A DNA stretch of 6,901 nucleotides from assembly GCA_035601815.1 (NCBI GenBank), contig DATNNN010000175.1:1-6901 (forward strand). The letters are read 5' to 3'. This DNA is from DATNNN01 sp035601815 (lineage in GTDB: Bacteria > Pseudomonadota > Alphaproteobacteria > Rhizobiales > Xanthobacteraceae). Position numbers and translations under genes: made by a program. Positions 1 through 6,787 of the stretch are shown piece by piece. Positions within the stretch are counted from its first letter, which is position 1. Each line of letters begins with the position of its first letter. The notes beneath the pieces were generated by a model, which was not told the DNA's origin, did no database searches, and saw nothing but the letters and a program-made list of their open reading frames with translations.

Positions 1-272
1 GCAACTACAACATTCTGACGTCAGGCGGTGTCACCAACCCGAACCTGAGCGGCATCGGGCTCACCGCCACCGGCGGGTTCAGCGGCTCGGCCATTCCCGT
101 CACCTTCACCGGCACCGGCATCGCCTGTCCGTCGATCTGCAGCGCGAGCGTCGACGGCTTCATTGCCGGCAACTTCGCAACGCACCTTGGCATCGTCTAC
201 CAGTTCGGCAGTGCGAGCGCGCCGACCAAGATGGTCACCGGCGCTGGCGCATTCGGGAGGTCGTTCCCGTGA
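1..272 (+). CDS. C-terminal part of a surface/secreted protein with a TbpB-like beta-barrel tail (possible Slam client; FecR-type parent suspected)
   Basis: The gene is cut by the window start. The first full codon is at base 3, and 89 residues can be read before TGA at 270-272. The tail is rich in Gly, Thr, Ser and Ala with alternating hydrophobic residues, as in small antiparallel beta-barrels. It contains a close Cys pair (CPSIC, residues 42-46 of the visible part) that could form a disulfide. The segment VDGFIAGNFATHLGIVYQFG (visible residues 50-69) resembles the 'G-F-x-G-x-x-A-x-x-x-G' pattern near the C-terminus of TbpB-like lipoproteins. The same pattern occurs in large alphaproteobacterial FecR-domain proteins. 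The stop overlaps the start of the Slam-like gene, so the two are probably co-translated and functionally paired, as client and translocon genes often are. The N-terminus (signal peptide, lipobox or FecR domain) is outside the window, so the parent family is inferred. The reading frame is secure; the product name is tentative. Confidence 0.6.
   Translation, partial: NYNILTSGGVTNPNLSGIGLTATGGFSGSAIPVTFTGTGIACPSICSASVDGFIAGNFATHLGIVYQFGSASAPTKMVTGAGAFGRSFP
255..260 (+). promoter_or_regulatory. Ribosome binding site for the Slam-like gene
   Basis: GGGAGG is a strong Shine-Dalgarno match. It lies 8 bases before GTG at 269 but 14 bases before the in-frame ATG at 275, so spacing favours the GTG start. 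It sits inside the end of the preceding gene, which fits translational coupling. Confidence 0.65.
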
Positions 273-2038
273 GCATGCGGCACCTCTCGGTAATTCTCCT
301 CGCTTCGGCGATCGGGCTCTCGGCCGCGCACGCGGCGCCCGCGCCCGACAGCGCCGCGATCATTTCGGAGGCGAGCGCGCTGCTGAAGGCGCACCGTGCC
401 AAGGAAGCGGTAGTCAAGCTCGCGCCGTTCGCCGCCGCCCGGGCGGGCGACCCGGCTTTCGAGCTGCCCTACGGTCTCGCGCTCTTGGAAAGCGACCGGG
501 GACGCGAGGCCGCCGACGCCTTCCGCCGCGTGCTGGCGAAACAGGCGGATCACATCTTCGCCCGCGCCTATCTCGGCCGGGCGCTGGTCACCCTCGGGGC
601 CTTCCAGGAGGCCCGCCGGGAGATGACGGCATTGCGCGACCGGCCGAATCTCCCGGCCGATGTGAAGAAGGTCGTTGTCCGCAACATCGCCATGATCGAC
701 AAGGCGCTGCGCAACGCCGAAGCGCTGGCCGCCGAAGCCTCCCGCGCCGGCCCGCCGGCGAGCGAGGCGGATCGGGCGAAGGTGGTTTCCGCCGCCGATC
801 TCCTGCGCAGCCGACGCGCACCCGAGGCGCTGGCACTGCTTGAGCCGCTGGCGCCGCGCCTCGCTGGCAATCCGGACTTCGACTACGTCTATGGCGTGGC
901 CCTCATCGACGCCGGCCGGCCGGCCGAGGCGGTGCCGGTGCTCGGCCGCGCGATAAAGGCACGGCCGGACTTCCACGTGGCGCGCGCCGAGCTCGGCCGC
1001 GCGCTCGCCGGCACCGGTGATCTCGCCGGCGCCCGGCGCGAGTTCGATTTGGTGCGCGACGTCGCGGAGCTGCCGGAAGCCGCGCGCGCCGCCATGGGCC
1101 GCCAGGTCAGGGCGATCGACCAGATCGCCGCGGCGCAGACCAAGACGCGGGTGAACGGCTTCGTCGAGATGGCGTTCGGCTACGACAACAACGTCAACAA
1201 CGGCCCCAGCACCAACTCGCTCGTCATCCCGGCGCTCGCCTTCTTCGGCCCCGCCACGCTGAATCCGGCGGCAATGCCGAAGGCGGCGGGCTTCGCCAGC
1301 CTCACCGGCGGTCTCAGCATCGCCCATCCGCTGTCGAGCGACACCGCGCTCTTCGTCAATCTCGTCGGCACCGGCTACTCGCTGTTCCAGCACGACGAGT
1401 TCCGCACCACGATCGGCGGCGGCGAAGCCGGCATTGCCCGTCAGGTGCCGGGCCTCGGCGTCTTCTCGCTCGCCGGCATCGGCCAGACCTTCGCCATCGG
1501 CGGCAACATCTACCGCAACATCTACGGCGTCGCCGGCCAGTGGCGCCAGACCTTCGACGGGGTGTGGAACACGAGCCTGGCGCTGAGCTGGCTCGCCCTG
1601 CAATATCCGAGCATTCCCCAGCAGGATGCCGACCGCGTCACGCTCGCCGGCACCCTGAGCCGCAAGTACGACATGATGTTCATGCCCGTGGTCACGGTCG
1701 GCGTCTCCGGCGGCATCGAGAAGGTACGCGACCCGGCCGCCGACTTCCTCACCTTCGATTTCATCAACGTCCGCCTCGCAATCGAATCGACCCTCATGCC
1801 CGGGGTCGTCGCCTTCGCGCAAGCGAGCTACGAGGCGCGCCGCTACGTCGCCGACTATCCGCTGTTCTTCTATCGCCGCGCCGACGATGTGTTCGAGTTC
1901 GTCGGCGGCTTTGACTTCATGGTGGCCGAGGGCCTTTATATCCGGCCGTCGGTGCGTTACATCCAGATCTGGTCCAACGTCGACCTCTACGACACCCGCC
2001 GCACCGTCACCCAGGTCGCAGCGCGACGGCAGTTCTGA
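269..2038 (+). CDS. Slam-like surface lipoprotein assembly modifier: TPR domain plus outer-membrane beta-barrel (DUF560 type)
   Basis: This 589-residue protein is probably an outer-membrane translocon that moves a partner protein to the cell surface. Residues 1-22/23 form a Sec signal peptide with a hydrophobic core and an AHA-A cleavage site. Residues 31-146 and 171-286 are helical TPR-like modules with the Slam-type patterns DPxF...YG, ARxxLGRAL and ARRE. Residues from about 295 to 589 are a predicted beta-barrel. The barrel opens with GFVEMAFGYDNNVNNG, matching the 'G-Y/F-D-x-N-V-N' signature at the start of Slam barrels, and the protein ends in Phe, as outer-membrane proteins usually do. 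GTG at 269 is chosen because of the Shine-Dalgarno match at 255-260 and the GTGA overlap with the upstream stop; ATG at 275 would remove only two residues. The family normally carries one such TPR module, so the doubled N-terminus is unusual. Known Slams export TbpB-like lipoproteins or hemophilins; the substrate here is inferred to be the upstream gene product. Confidence 0.8.
   Translation: MSMRHLSVILLASAIGLSAAHAAPAPDSAAIISEASALLKAHRAKEAVVKLAPFAAARAGDPAFELPYGLALLESDRGREAADAFRRVLAKQADHIFARAYLGRALVTLGAFQEARREMTALRDRPNLPADVKKVVVRNIAMIDKALRNAEALAAEASRAGPPASEADRAKVVSAADLLRSRRAPEALALLEPLAPRLAGNPDFDYVYGVALIDAGRPAEAVPVLGRAIKARPDFHVARAELGRALAGTGDLAGARREFDLVRDVAELPEAARAAMGRQVRAIDQIAAAQTKTRVNGFVEMAFGYDNNVNNGPSTNSLVIPALAFFGPATLNPAAMPKAAGFASLTGGLSIAHPLSSDTALFVNLVGTGYSLFQHDEFRTTIGGGEAGIARQVPGLGVFSLAGIGQTFAIGGNIYRNIYGVAGQWRQTFDGVWNTSLALSWLALQYPSIPQQDADRVTLAGTLSRKYDMMFMPVVTVGVSGGIEKVRDPAADFLTFDFINVRLAIESTLMPGVVAFAQASYEARRYVADYPLFFYRRADDVFEFVGGFDFMVAEGLYIRPSVRYIQIWSNVDLYDTRRTVTQVAARRQF
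359..706 (+). repeat. TPR module, copy 1, of a tandem duplication within the Slam-like gene
   Basis: This stretch encodes residues 31-146. It aligns without gaps to residues 171-286 at a constant offset of 140 residues (420 bases). I counted about 43 identities in 116 positions by eye. Shared blocks include YG-x-AL, ARA-x-LGRAL and ARRE, and an I-D pair near the end. It is an old, diverged protein-level duplication rather than a DNA-level repeat. Confidence 0.7.
779..1126 (+). repeat. TPR module, copy 2, of a tandem duplication within the Slam-like gene
   Basis: This stretch encodes residues 171-286 and pairs with the module at 359-706. It is the copy next to the barrel. Its text (NPDFDYVYGVALIDAGRPAE, then the ARAELGRAL block) is closer to the standard Slam N-terminal domain than copy 1, so copy 1 is the more likely addition. 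A linker of 24 residues, rich in Ala, Glu and Pro, separates the two. Confidence 0.7.
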
Positions 2039-2164
2039 CCGACGGCGGCGCTATCCGGGCACTGGAACTTCCCCCATTTTTATTGCATCCTGTGCGGGTA
2101 CCGCGCATCGGGACAATCACGCGGCGCATGCCGTCCGTGCTGGTCGCGACCGTTCGCCGGTGAC
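2039..2164 (+). promoter_or_regulatory. Intergenic gap with a possible ECF-type -35 element and a short T-tract
   Basis: This is the only substantial non-coding stretch and the natural place for a promoter of the cytochrome operon. GGAACTT at 2064-2070 matches the -35 consensus of ECF sigma factors (RpoE/EcfG class). I found no convincing -10: TCCTG at 2088-2092 is only a weak match after a 17-base spacer, and no CGTT lies at the EcfG distance. ATTTTTATT at 2076-2084 follows a weak GGG/CCC pairing (2057-2059 with 2073-2075), so the same segment could be a poor terminator for the Slam-like gene. Either reading is tentative. Confidence 0.25.
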
Positions 2165-4642
2165 ATGTGTGCTGGGGGCCCCATGCTCGTTGTCGACGCC
2201 CGGAGAATCTTTCTCCCGCTGTTGGCGCTGGCATGGTTGGCGCCCGCTACGGCCTCGGCGCAGTCGAACCTGAGCCCGGCGTTCGCCGCCGACAACGAGC
2301 GCTACAAGATGTCCGTGCCCTTGGGCGCGCTCGGTCCCGGGCTCACCGGCTCAGAGCGCGTCGGCCGCGAAATCTGGCTCTTCGCCACCGCCGACAACGA
2401 CCGCTTCTACACCTACTCGTTCCCGCAGCGGCTCGGGGCCGCCATCGACTGGTTCAAGATTCTCGCCGCCAAGAATCGCGGCGACCTGTTCCAGGGCTGG
2501 GGCGCCATTCCCGATCCCGATTGCTGCGTGCCCGGCGCGCCCAACTGTCCGGCGAAGAGTCTCGAGGAAACCTACGGCTTCCCCTGGTGCCCGGGCGACA
2601 CGGAGCTGCTCAAGTTCGTCGGCAAGGAGGGCTACAAGGATCCCGCCTGCGAGCTGAAGGACGGTCCGTTCAACGCCAACACCCCGCACGGCGTGAAGGA
2701 CCAGCGGCAGAGCGCCTGCGACCTGAAGTTCGGCACCTCCACCGGCGCGCTCGGCTTGCGCAAGTTCCCCAACCCGCGCTTCGACGCGGAGAAATGGAAA
2801 AAGCTCAACGGCTCGCTCGCCACCTGGGAGGGCTACGGCAAGTTTCTCTCCAGCGACAAGACCGACGGCGACTCCCGCACCAACCGCCTGTTCGACGGCG
2901 CGATCGAGCCGCCGTTCCGCATCGGCATGGCCTGCGCCGCCTGCCACGTCTCCTATGATCCGCTGAATCCGCCGGCGAACGTCGGTGCGCCTGAGTGGAA
3001 GAACGTCGACGGCCTCGTCGGCAACCAGTTCAGCCGCGTGTCGCAGATGCTGGCGTCGGGCATGTCGCAGCATCTCCTCGAGTGGCAACTCATCGCCCGC
3101 TCTCGTCCCGGCACCGTCGACACCTCGGCGCTGCCCATGGATACCATCTCCAACCCGGGGACGATGAACGCCATCATCAACCTCGCCAAGCGCCCAACCT
3201 CCGAGCACCGCGTGTTGAAGTGGCGCAAAGCCGCGAGCTGTCCGGAGGGCACTGCGAGCTGCTGGTGCGAGCCCGGCAAGCCGGGCAAATGCTGGGCCCG
3301 CAGCGAGTTGCGCGAGCAGGTGCACAACATCCTCAAGGGCGGCGAGGATTCTATCGGCGCCCCCGAGGCGATCCAGCGCGTCTATTTCAACATCGGCTCG
3401 TGCGCCGAGCAGTGCTGGCTCAACCACATCCCCGATTTGCGCGCCATCGATCCGACGCAGCGCAACTACGGCCAAACCCCGTTCGACATCGGCCAGTGCC
3501 GGCGCGACTGCGCGGGCTTCCGCGCCATCGAGGATCGTCTCAACGACGTGGTCGCCTTCTTCGCCACCTCACGGCCGGCGGACCTCGCCGCCGCGCGCAA
3601 GATCACTCAAGGCGAGCTTGTCGCCGACCTGAACCGCGAGTTTGGCGACGACGCAGTGGCCCGGGGGCGCACGCTATTCGCCGGCACGTGCGCCGGCTGC
3701 CATTCGAGCGGGCGCCCGCCGTTCGACAACGTGGACTTCCGCGCCGTCGATCCCGCGGACGCGACGCTACGCATGGACTTCCTCAGTAACGAGCGGCCGA
3801 TCCCGGCAGGCATCGTCGGCACCTATACGGCCCGCGCGCTCCACTCCAACCACATGGCGAGCCGGGTATGGGATCAGTATGCCGGCCGCGACCTGCACGA
3901 GCGGCCCGTCGATCCGGCGCGGCGCGAGGTGATGCGCGGCGGTGGCCGCGGCTATTATCGGCCGGTGTCGCTGTTGAGCGTCTGGGCCTACGCGCCCTTC
4001 ATGCACAACAACGCCATGGGGCCGGAGGTCTGCGGCAAGCCCGCCAACGCCGATCTCGATTTCTACTCGTCGCCCTACGTCGACGCGAACGCGAAGCCCC
4101 TTGCCAATCCGCCGCCGTGCTGGCCGTTCGACGCGAGCGTGGAAGGCCGCTACCGGCTGTTCAAGGCGTCGATGCAGGAGCTGCTCAACCCGAGCAAGCG
4201 TCTGTCCAAGGTCTTCCTCACTGACCGCGACATCATCGTCGATGTGGCGCCCGAGATCGTGATCGGCGATCTCACCATCGGCCTCAGCATCGCTTTGAAG
4301 AAGGGCATGCCGGCGGTGATGCTGAACAGCCTGCGCTACAAGGACCTGGTGCAGGATCTCGTGCTCGTGCAGCGCGATCCGCAGAAGCTCGACGCCAAAT
4401 ACGCCGCCATTCTCTCGCCCGAGCGCCGCGCCGAGCTGAAAGCCGGTCTCACCGATCTGCGCACGCTGATCGCCGCTGCCCGCGGCCGTTTCACCCTCGA
4501 CATCGGCGAGGTGAAGCCGGATTTCATCCAGGCCTACTACTCCAACCAGCTCGGCCTCGTGGAGAACACCGGGCACCGCTTCGGCGAGGGCCTTTCCGAC
4601 CGCGACAAGGAAGCGCTGATCGCCTTCCTGGCGACGCTGTAG
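2165..4642 (+). CDS. Diheme c-type cytochrome, RoxA-like / diheme peroxidase-like, periplasmic or secreted
   Basis: This 825-residue protein begins with a Sec signal peptide (hydrophobic stretch about residues 15-29, cleavage near ASA-Q at 32/33). It has two CxxCH heme sites, CAACH at 257-261 and CAGCH at 509-513. Residues 70-100 (IWLFATADNDRFYTY, then QRLG and IDWF) and the C-terminal 'NTGHRFGEGLSD...KEALIAFLATL' region resemble RoxA-type rubber oxygenases and related diheme peroxidases. Possible distal heme ligands are Met613/His614 in APFMHNN and His804 near the C-terminus. At 825 residues it is longer than RoxA (about 680). Extra length includes a Cys-rich part at 359-449 and Cys-rich N-terminal segments at 120-185. 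The start is uncertain: ATG at 2183 (residue 7) has GGGGG four bases upstream and gives a more usual signal peptide. It opens a three-gene operon. The substrate is unknown: oxygenase or peroxidase activity is inferred from family resemblance, and rubber as substrate is not supported. Confidence 0.78.
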   Translation: MCAGGPMLVVDARRIFLPLLALAWLAPATASAQSNLSPAFAADNERYKMSVPLGALGPGLTGSERVGREIWLFATADNDRFYTYSFPQRLGAAIDWFKILAAKNRGDLFQGWGAIPDPDCCVPGAPNCPAKSLEETYGFPWCPGDTELLKFVGKEGYKDPACELKDGPFNANTPHGVKDQRQSACDLKFGTSTGALGLRKFPNPRFDAEKWKKLNGSLATWEGYGKFLSSDKTDGDSRTNRLFDGAIEPPFRIGMACAACHVSYDPLNPPANVGAPEWKNVDGLVGNQFSRVSQMLASGMSQHLLEWQLIARSRPGTVDTSALPMDTISNPGTMNAIINLAKRPTSEHRVLKWRKAASCPEGTASCWCEPGKPGKCWARSELREQVHNILKGGEDSIGAPEAIQRVYFNIGSCAEQCWLNHIPDLRAIDPTQRNYGQTPFDIGQCRRDCAGFRAIEDRLNDVVAFFATSRPADLAAARKITQGELVADLNREFGDDAVARGRTLFAGTCAGCHSSGRPPFDNVDFRAVDPADATLRMDFLSNERPIPAGIVGTYTARALHSNHMASRVWDQYAGRDLHERPVDPARREVMRGGGRGYYRPVSLLSVWAYAPFMHNNAMGPEVCGKPANADLDFYSSPYVDANAKPLANPPPCWPFDASVEGRYRLFKASMQELLNPSKRLSKVFLTDRDIIVDVAPEIVIGDLTIGLSIALKKGMPAVMLNSLRYKDLVQDLVLVQRDPQKLDAKYAAILSPERRAELKAGLTDLRTLIAAARGRFTLDIGEVKPDFIQAYYSNQLGLVENTGHRFGEGLSDRDKEALIAFLATL

Positions 4643-4645
4643 AGG
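4641..4645 (+). promoter_or_regulatory. Ribosome binding site for the lipoprotein gene
   Basis: AGAGG overlaps the cytochrome stop codon and lies 6 bases before ATG at 4652. It supports that start and coupling of the two genes. Confidence 0.5.
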
Positions 4646-4651
4646 CCGGCC

Positions 4652-5587
4652 ATGGGTCAGGTGCGATCGGTTCTACGATGGGGAGTGGCGACGGCGGCGC
4701 TGTTGCTCGCCGCCTGCGGCGACGCGACGCCGCCGGCGATGCCCGCGATCCCGTTCGCGCTCGACGACACGTCGCTGAAGGACCCGGACAATCCCACCAA
4801 AGTCTTTCATGCCGATTTCGCCCGCGTCGAGTTTGAGTTCCCGCTCTCCCGCGCCGACCGCATGAAGCTCACGCCCGAGAACGTCGCGCGCATGTCGCAG
4901 GAAGAGGTCGATCAGATCTACGGCCGGCTCACCGCCGGGCCGATTCCCGACGGACCCTACAAGGGCGACCTGTTCTTTGCCGCCGGCGACAGCCTGCGCT
5001 CTAGGCTCGATGAAATCCTAGGCGGCATCGCCGGCCGCATCGCCGCCGACAAGCTCGATGTGCTGGAAGTGATCGGCCGGGGTCTGTGGAAGGGCAAGAT
5101 GTTCTATCGCGACAAGCGGGAGCTGCGGAATCTGATCAGCAATTCCCCGGCGATGCTGCCGTTCGTGGGCGATCCGACCACCATCATGGAAACTAAGATC
5201 CCGCGCGAGGGATGGCTCGGCTACGTGCTGCCGTCGAACAAGGTTTGGCTCTTGTTTCCGGCGAAGCTCTACTGCGGCCAGAGCCTCCTCGACGGCCGCC
5301 GCGAGTCGATCATCGTCGACTACAACTACGGCGACGAGATCGAAGGCTATCGGCCGAGCCCCGACAGCCTGGCCGGGCGCGGCGGGCTCAGGATTCGCGA
5401 CGAGGTCCGCATGGTCCGCCCCGGTTTCTACCTCGGCCGCGCCTATACCAACCGCATGTTTTTGCTGAACTTTACGGTCTATAACGCGGACGTCGCCGAG
5501 AAGGACGCGGCGGACTTCGCCGCCGGCAAGCCGATCGCGGAAAGTTGCTGGCCGGGCGAAGCGCCGCTCAGGGCTGTCGCGCAATGA
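4652..5587 (+). CDS. Lipoprotein of unknown function in the diheme cytochrome operon
   Basis: I do not recognise a named family. The 311-residue product has a clear lipoprotein signal peptide: Arg at 5 and 9, hydrophobic residues 10-19, and lipobox LAAC at 19-22 with Cys22 as the lipidation site. Gly23 and Asp24 follow. Asp at +2 is the usual inner-membrane retention signal in enterobacteria, and here Asp is at +3, so the final membrane is not clear. Residues about 97-110 (PIPDGPYKGDLFF) are followed by an amphipathic helical stretch (112-143). The rest looks beta-rich, with GLWKGKMFY (144-152), LLDGRRESIIVDY (212-224) and IRDEVRMVRPGFYLGRAY (248-265). This layout recalls uncharacterised bacterial proteins that often carry a short 'W-x-GK-x-F' and 'PGLYLG' pattern. 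Cys208 and Cys299 could form a disulfide. The gene starts 9 bases after the cytochrome stop and its own stop overlaps the catalase-like start, so it probably acts with both, perhaps as a membrane-anchored accessory or substrate-binding partner. Confidence 0.75.
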   Translation: MGQVRSVLRWGVATAALLLAACGDATPPAMPAIPFALDDTSLKDPDNPTKVFHADFARVEFEFPLSRADRMKLTPENVARMSQEEVDQIYGRLTAGPIPDGPYKGDLFFAAGDSLRSRLDEILGGIAGRIAADKLDVLEVIGRGLWKGKMFYRDKRELRNLISNSPAMLPFVGDPTTIMETKIPREGWLGYVLPSNKVWLLFPAKLYCGQSLLDGRRESIIVDYNYGDEIEGYRPSPDSLAGRGGLRIRDEVRMVRPGFYLGRAYTNRMFLLNFTVYNADVAEKDAADFAAGKPIAESCWPGEAPLRAVAQ

Positions 5588-6783
5588 GCCTGATCCCGCC
5601 GCCTGCCTCGCGGGGCGAACTCCTGGTTCACGGCGCGGTGTGGCAGCTCGTGCATCTGGAGCGGCGCTTCGAGCCGTACTTTCGCCCGCTGCTCAATTGG
5701 CTGTTGCGCGAGCCGGCCGCGGCGCTGGTGCAGTGGGTGATGAACCTTCGCCGCGCCGACGAGGGCTACAAGCTCGCCGAGGAGCGCGCGCTGCCCGGCG
5801 AGAAGGAAAGCCTCGACTCCATCATCGCCGTCATGGGCGCCTACATGCGCGAGAACTACCGGCCCGGCGAGTACGAGCGCGCCGGCAACACCAAGACCCA
5901 CGGCGTGGTGCGAGGCGAGTTCATCGTGCGCGACGACGTGCCCAAGCACATGCGCCAGGGGATCTTTGCCAGGCCCCACACCTACAAAGCCTGGGTGCGC
6001 TTCTCCGGCCCGGGGCCGAACCTGCCTCCCGACATCGACGACATCGGGTTTGCGTCCTGCTCGATCAAGCTCATGGGTGTGCCGGGCCCGAAGCTGATGG
6101 CGGAACCGGGGAGCAAGGAAACCTCCACCCAGGATTTCATCGCCGTCAGCACGCCCACCTTCGTCACCCCCGACATCAACGCCAACGCCAAATTCCAGGT
6201 GCAGATCCTGCGCGGCACGCCGGCCTTCTACTTCGTCACCACGGGCTTCTCGCACTTCCTCGACATGCTGATGCAGGGCCTGTGGAACGAGACCCAGACG
6301 AGCCCGCTCGAAGCCCGCTACTGGAGCTGCGTGCCGTATCTCCTCGGCGACGGGCAGGCGATGATGTATTCCATCCGACCGAAATCGAAGAAGCGGAGCT
6401 GGATTCCCGGCATTCCATTCTGGACCTCGCCGAACTACATGCGCGAGGCGCTCGCCAAGGGCCTGAGCGAGGGCGACGTCGAGCTCGATTTCATGATCCA
6501 GGTGCAGACTGACCCGCACCGCATGCCGATCGAGGACGCGGGCGTGCGCTGGCCGGAGCGCCTTTCGCCGTTCGTCCCGGCGGCGACGCTGCGCCTGCCG
6601 CAGCAGGAGTTCGATTGGCCGGCGCAGATCGCGCTGGCGCGCACCCTTTCCTACAATCCCTGGCACTGCCTTGCCGAGCACCGGCCGCTCGGCAACCAGA
6701 GCCGCGCGCGGCGGCGCATGTACCTGGAGCTGAGCCAGCTCCGCCAGAAGATGAACGACACCCCGCACCAGGAGCCGCGCTAG
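5584..6783 (+). CDS. Catalase-superfamily heme protein (y4iL-like catalase-related protein)
   Basis: This 399-residue protein resembles the small catalase-fold family that includes rhizobial y4iL and, more distantly, coral allene oxide synthase. Residues 102-113 (NTKTHGVVRGEF) correspond to the catalase 'H-x-K-G...G-x-F' region, and AWVRFSGPGP at 136-145 to the 'RFS' heme-pocket segment. IDDIGFASCSIKLMGVPGPK (151-170) corresponds to the 'GFAxKF' strand. ARTLSYNPWH (352-361) with HRPLGNQSRAR (366-376) aligns with the proximal 'R-x-x-S-Y...HR-LG-N' block, making Tyr357 the likely heme ligand. The usual distal His position appears to be Asn102. No signal peptide is visible, so it is probably cytoplasmic. 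I chose ATG at 5584 because it forms an ATGA overlap with the lipoprotein stop; an upstream in-frame TTG at 5545 would add 13 residues inside that gene. CAGGG at 5569-5573 is a modest ribosome binding site. True catalase activity is doubtful; peroxide or fatty-acid hydroperoxide chemistry is more likely, by inference. Confidence 0.8.
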   Translation: MSLIPPPASRGELLVHGAVWQLVHLERRFEPYFRPLLNWLLREPAAALVQWVMNLRRADEGYKLAEERALPGEKESLDSIIAVMGAYMRENYRPGEYERAGNTKTHGVVRGEFIVRDDVPKHMRQGIFARPHTYKAWVRFSGPGPNLPPDIDDIGFASCSIKLMGVPGPKLMAEPGSKETSTQDFIAVSTPTFVTPDINANAKFQVQILRGTPAFYFVTTGFSHFLDMLMQGLWNETQTSPLEARYWSCVPYLLGDGQAMMYSIRPKSKKRSWIPGIPFWTSPNYMREALAKGLSEGDVELDFMIQVQTDPHRMPIEDAGVRWPERLSPFVPAATLRLPQQEFDWPAQIALARTLSYNPWHCLAEHRPLGNQSRARRRMYLELSQLRQKMNDTPHQEPR

Positions 6784-6787
6784 AGCG

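Noticed and set aside
197..1822. Very long open frame on the minus strand opposite the Slam-like gene
   Set aside because: It is a GC-rich antisense shadow. Its translation is low-complexity (Arg, Ala, Gly, Glu, Asp), while the plus-strand protein has a signal peptide, TPR modules and barrel signature.
2063..2087. Possible sigma-54 promoter (TGGAAC ... TTGCA)
   Set aside because: The GG and GC elements are far more than the required roughly 10 bases apart, so this cannot be a sigma-54 site.
2095..2104. Small hairpin GCGG-GTA-CCGC as an operator or terminator
   Set aside because: A four-base stem in GC-rich DNA is expected by chance, and no T-tract follows it.
3239..3292. Cys cluster (C359, C366, C368, C376) as a third heme site in the cytochrome
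   Set aside because: No CxxCH spacing is present. The pattern fits structural disulfides better than heme attachment.
2351..3475. Long minus-strand open frame opposite the diheme cytochrome gene
   Set aside because: The opposing plus-strand frame contains two CxxCH heme motifs and family-typical ends; the antisense product looks compositionally random.
5545..5583. Upstream TTG start for the catalase-like gene
   Set aside because: It would extend into the lipoprotein gene, uses a rarer start codon and adds residues without family resemblance. ATG at 5584 forms a typical ATGA overlap.
5479..6768. Long open frame on the minus strand opposite the catalase-like gene
   Set aside because: Same shadow effect: its translation is His/Arg/Ala/Val-rich with no recognisable domain, while the plus strand encodes conserved catalase-family motifs.
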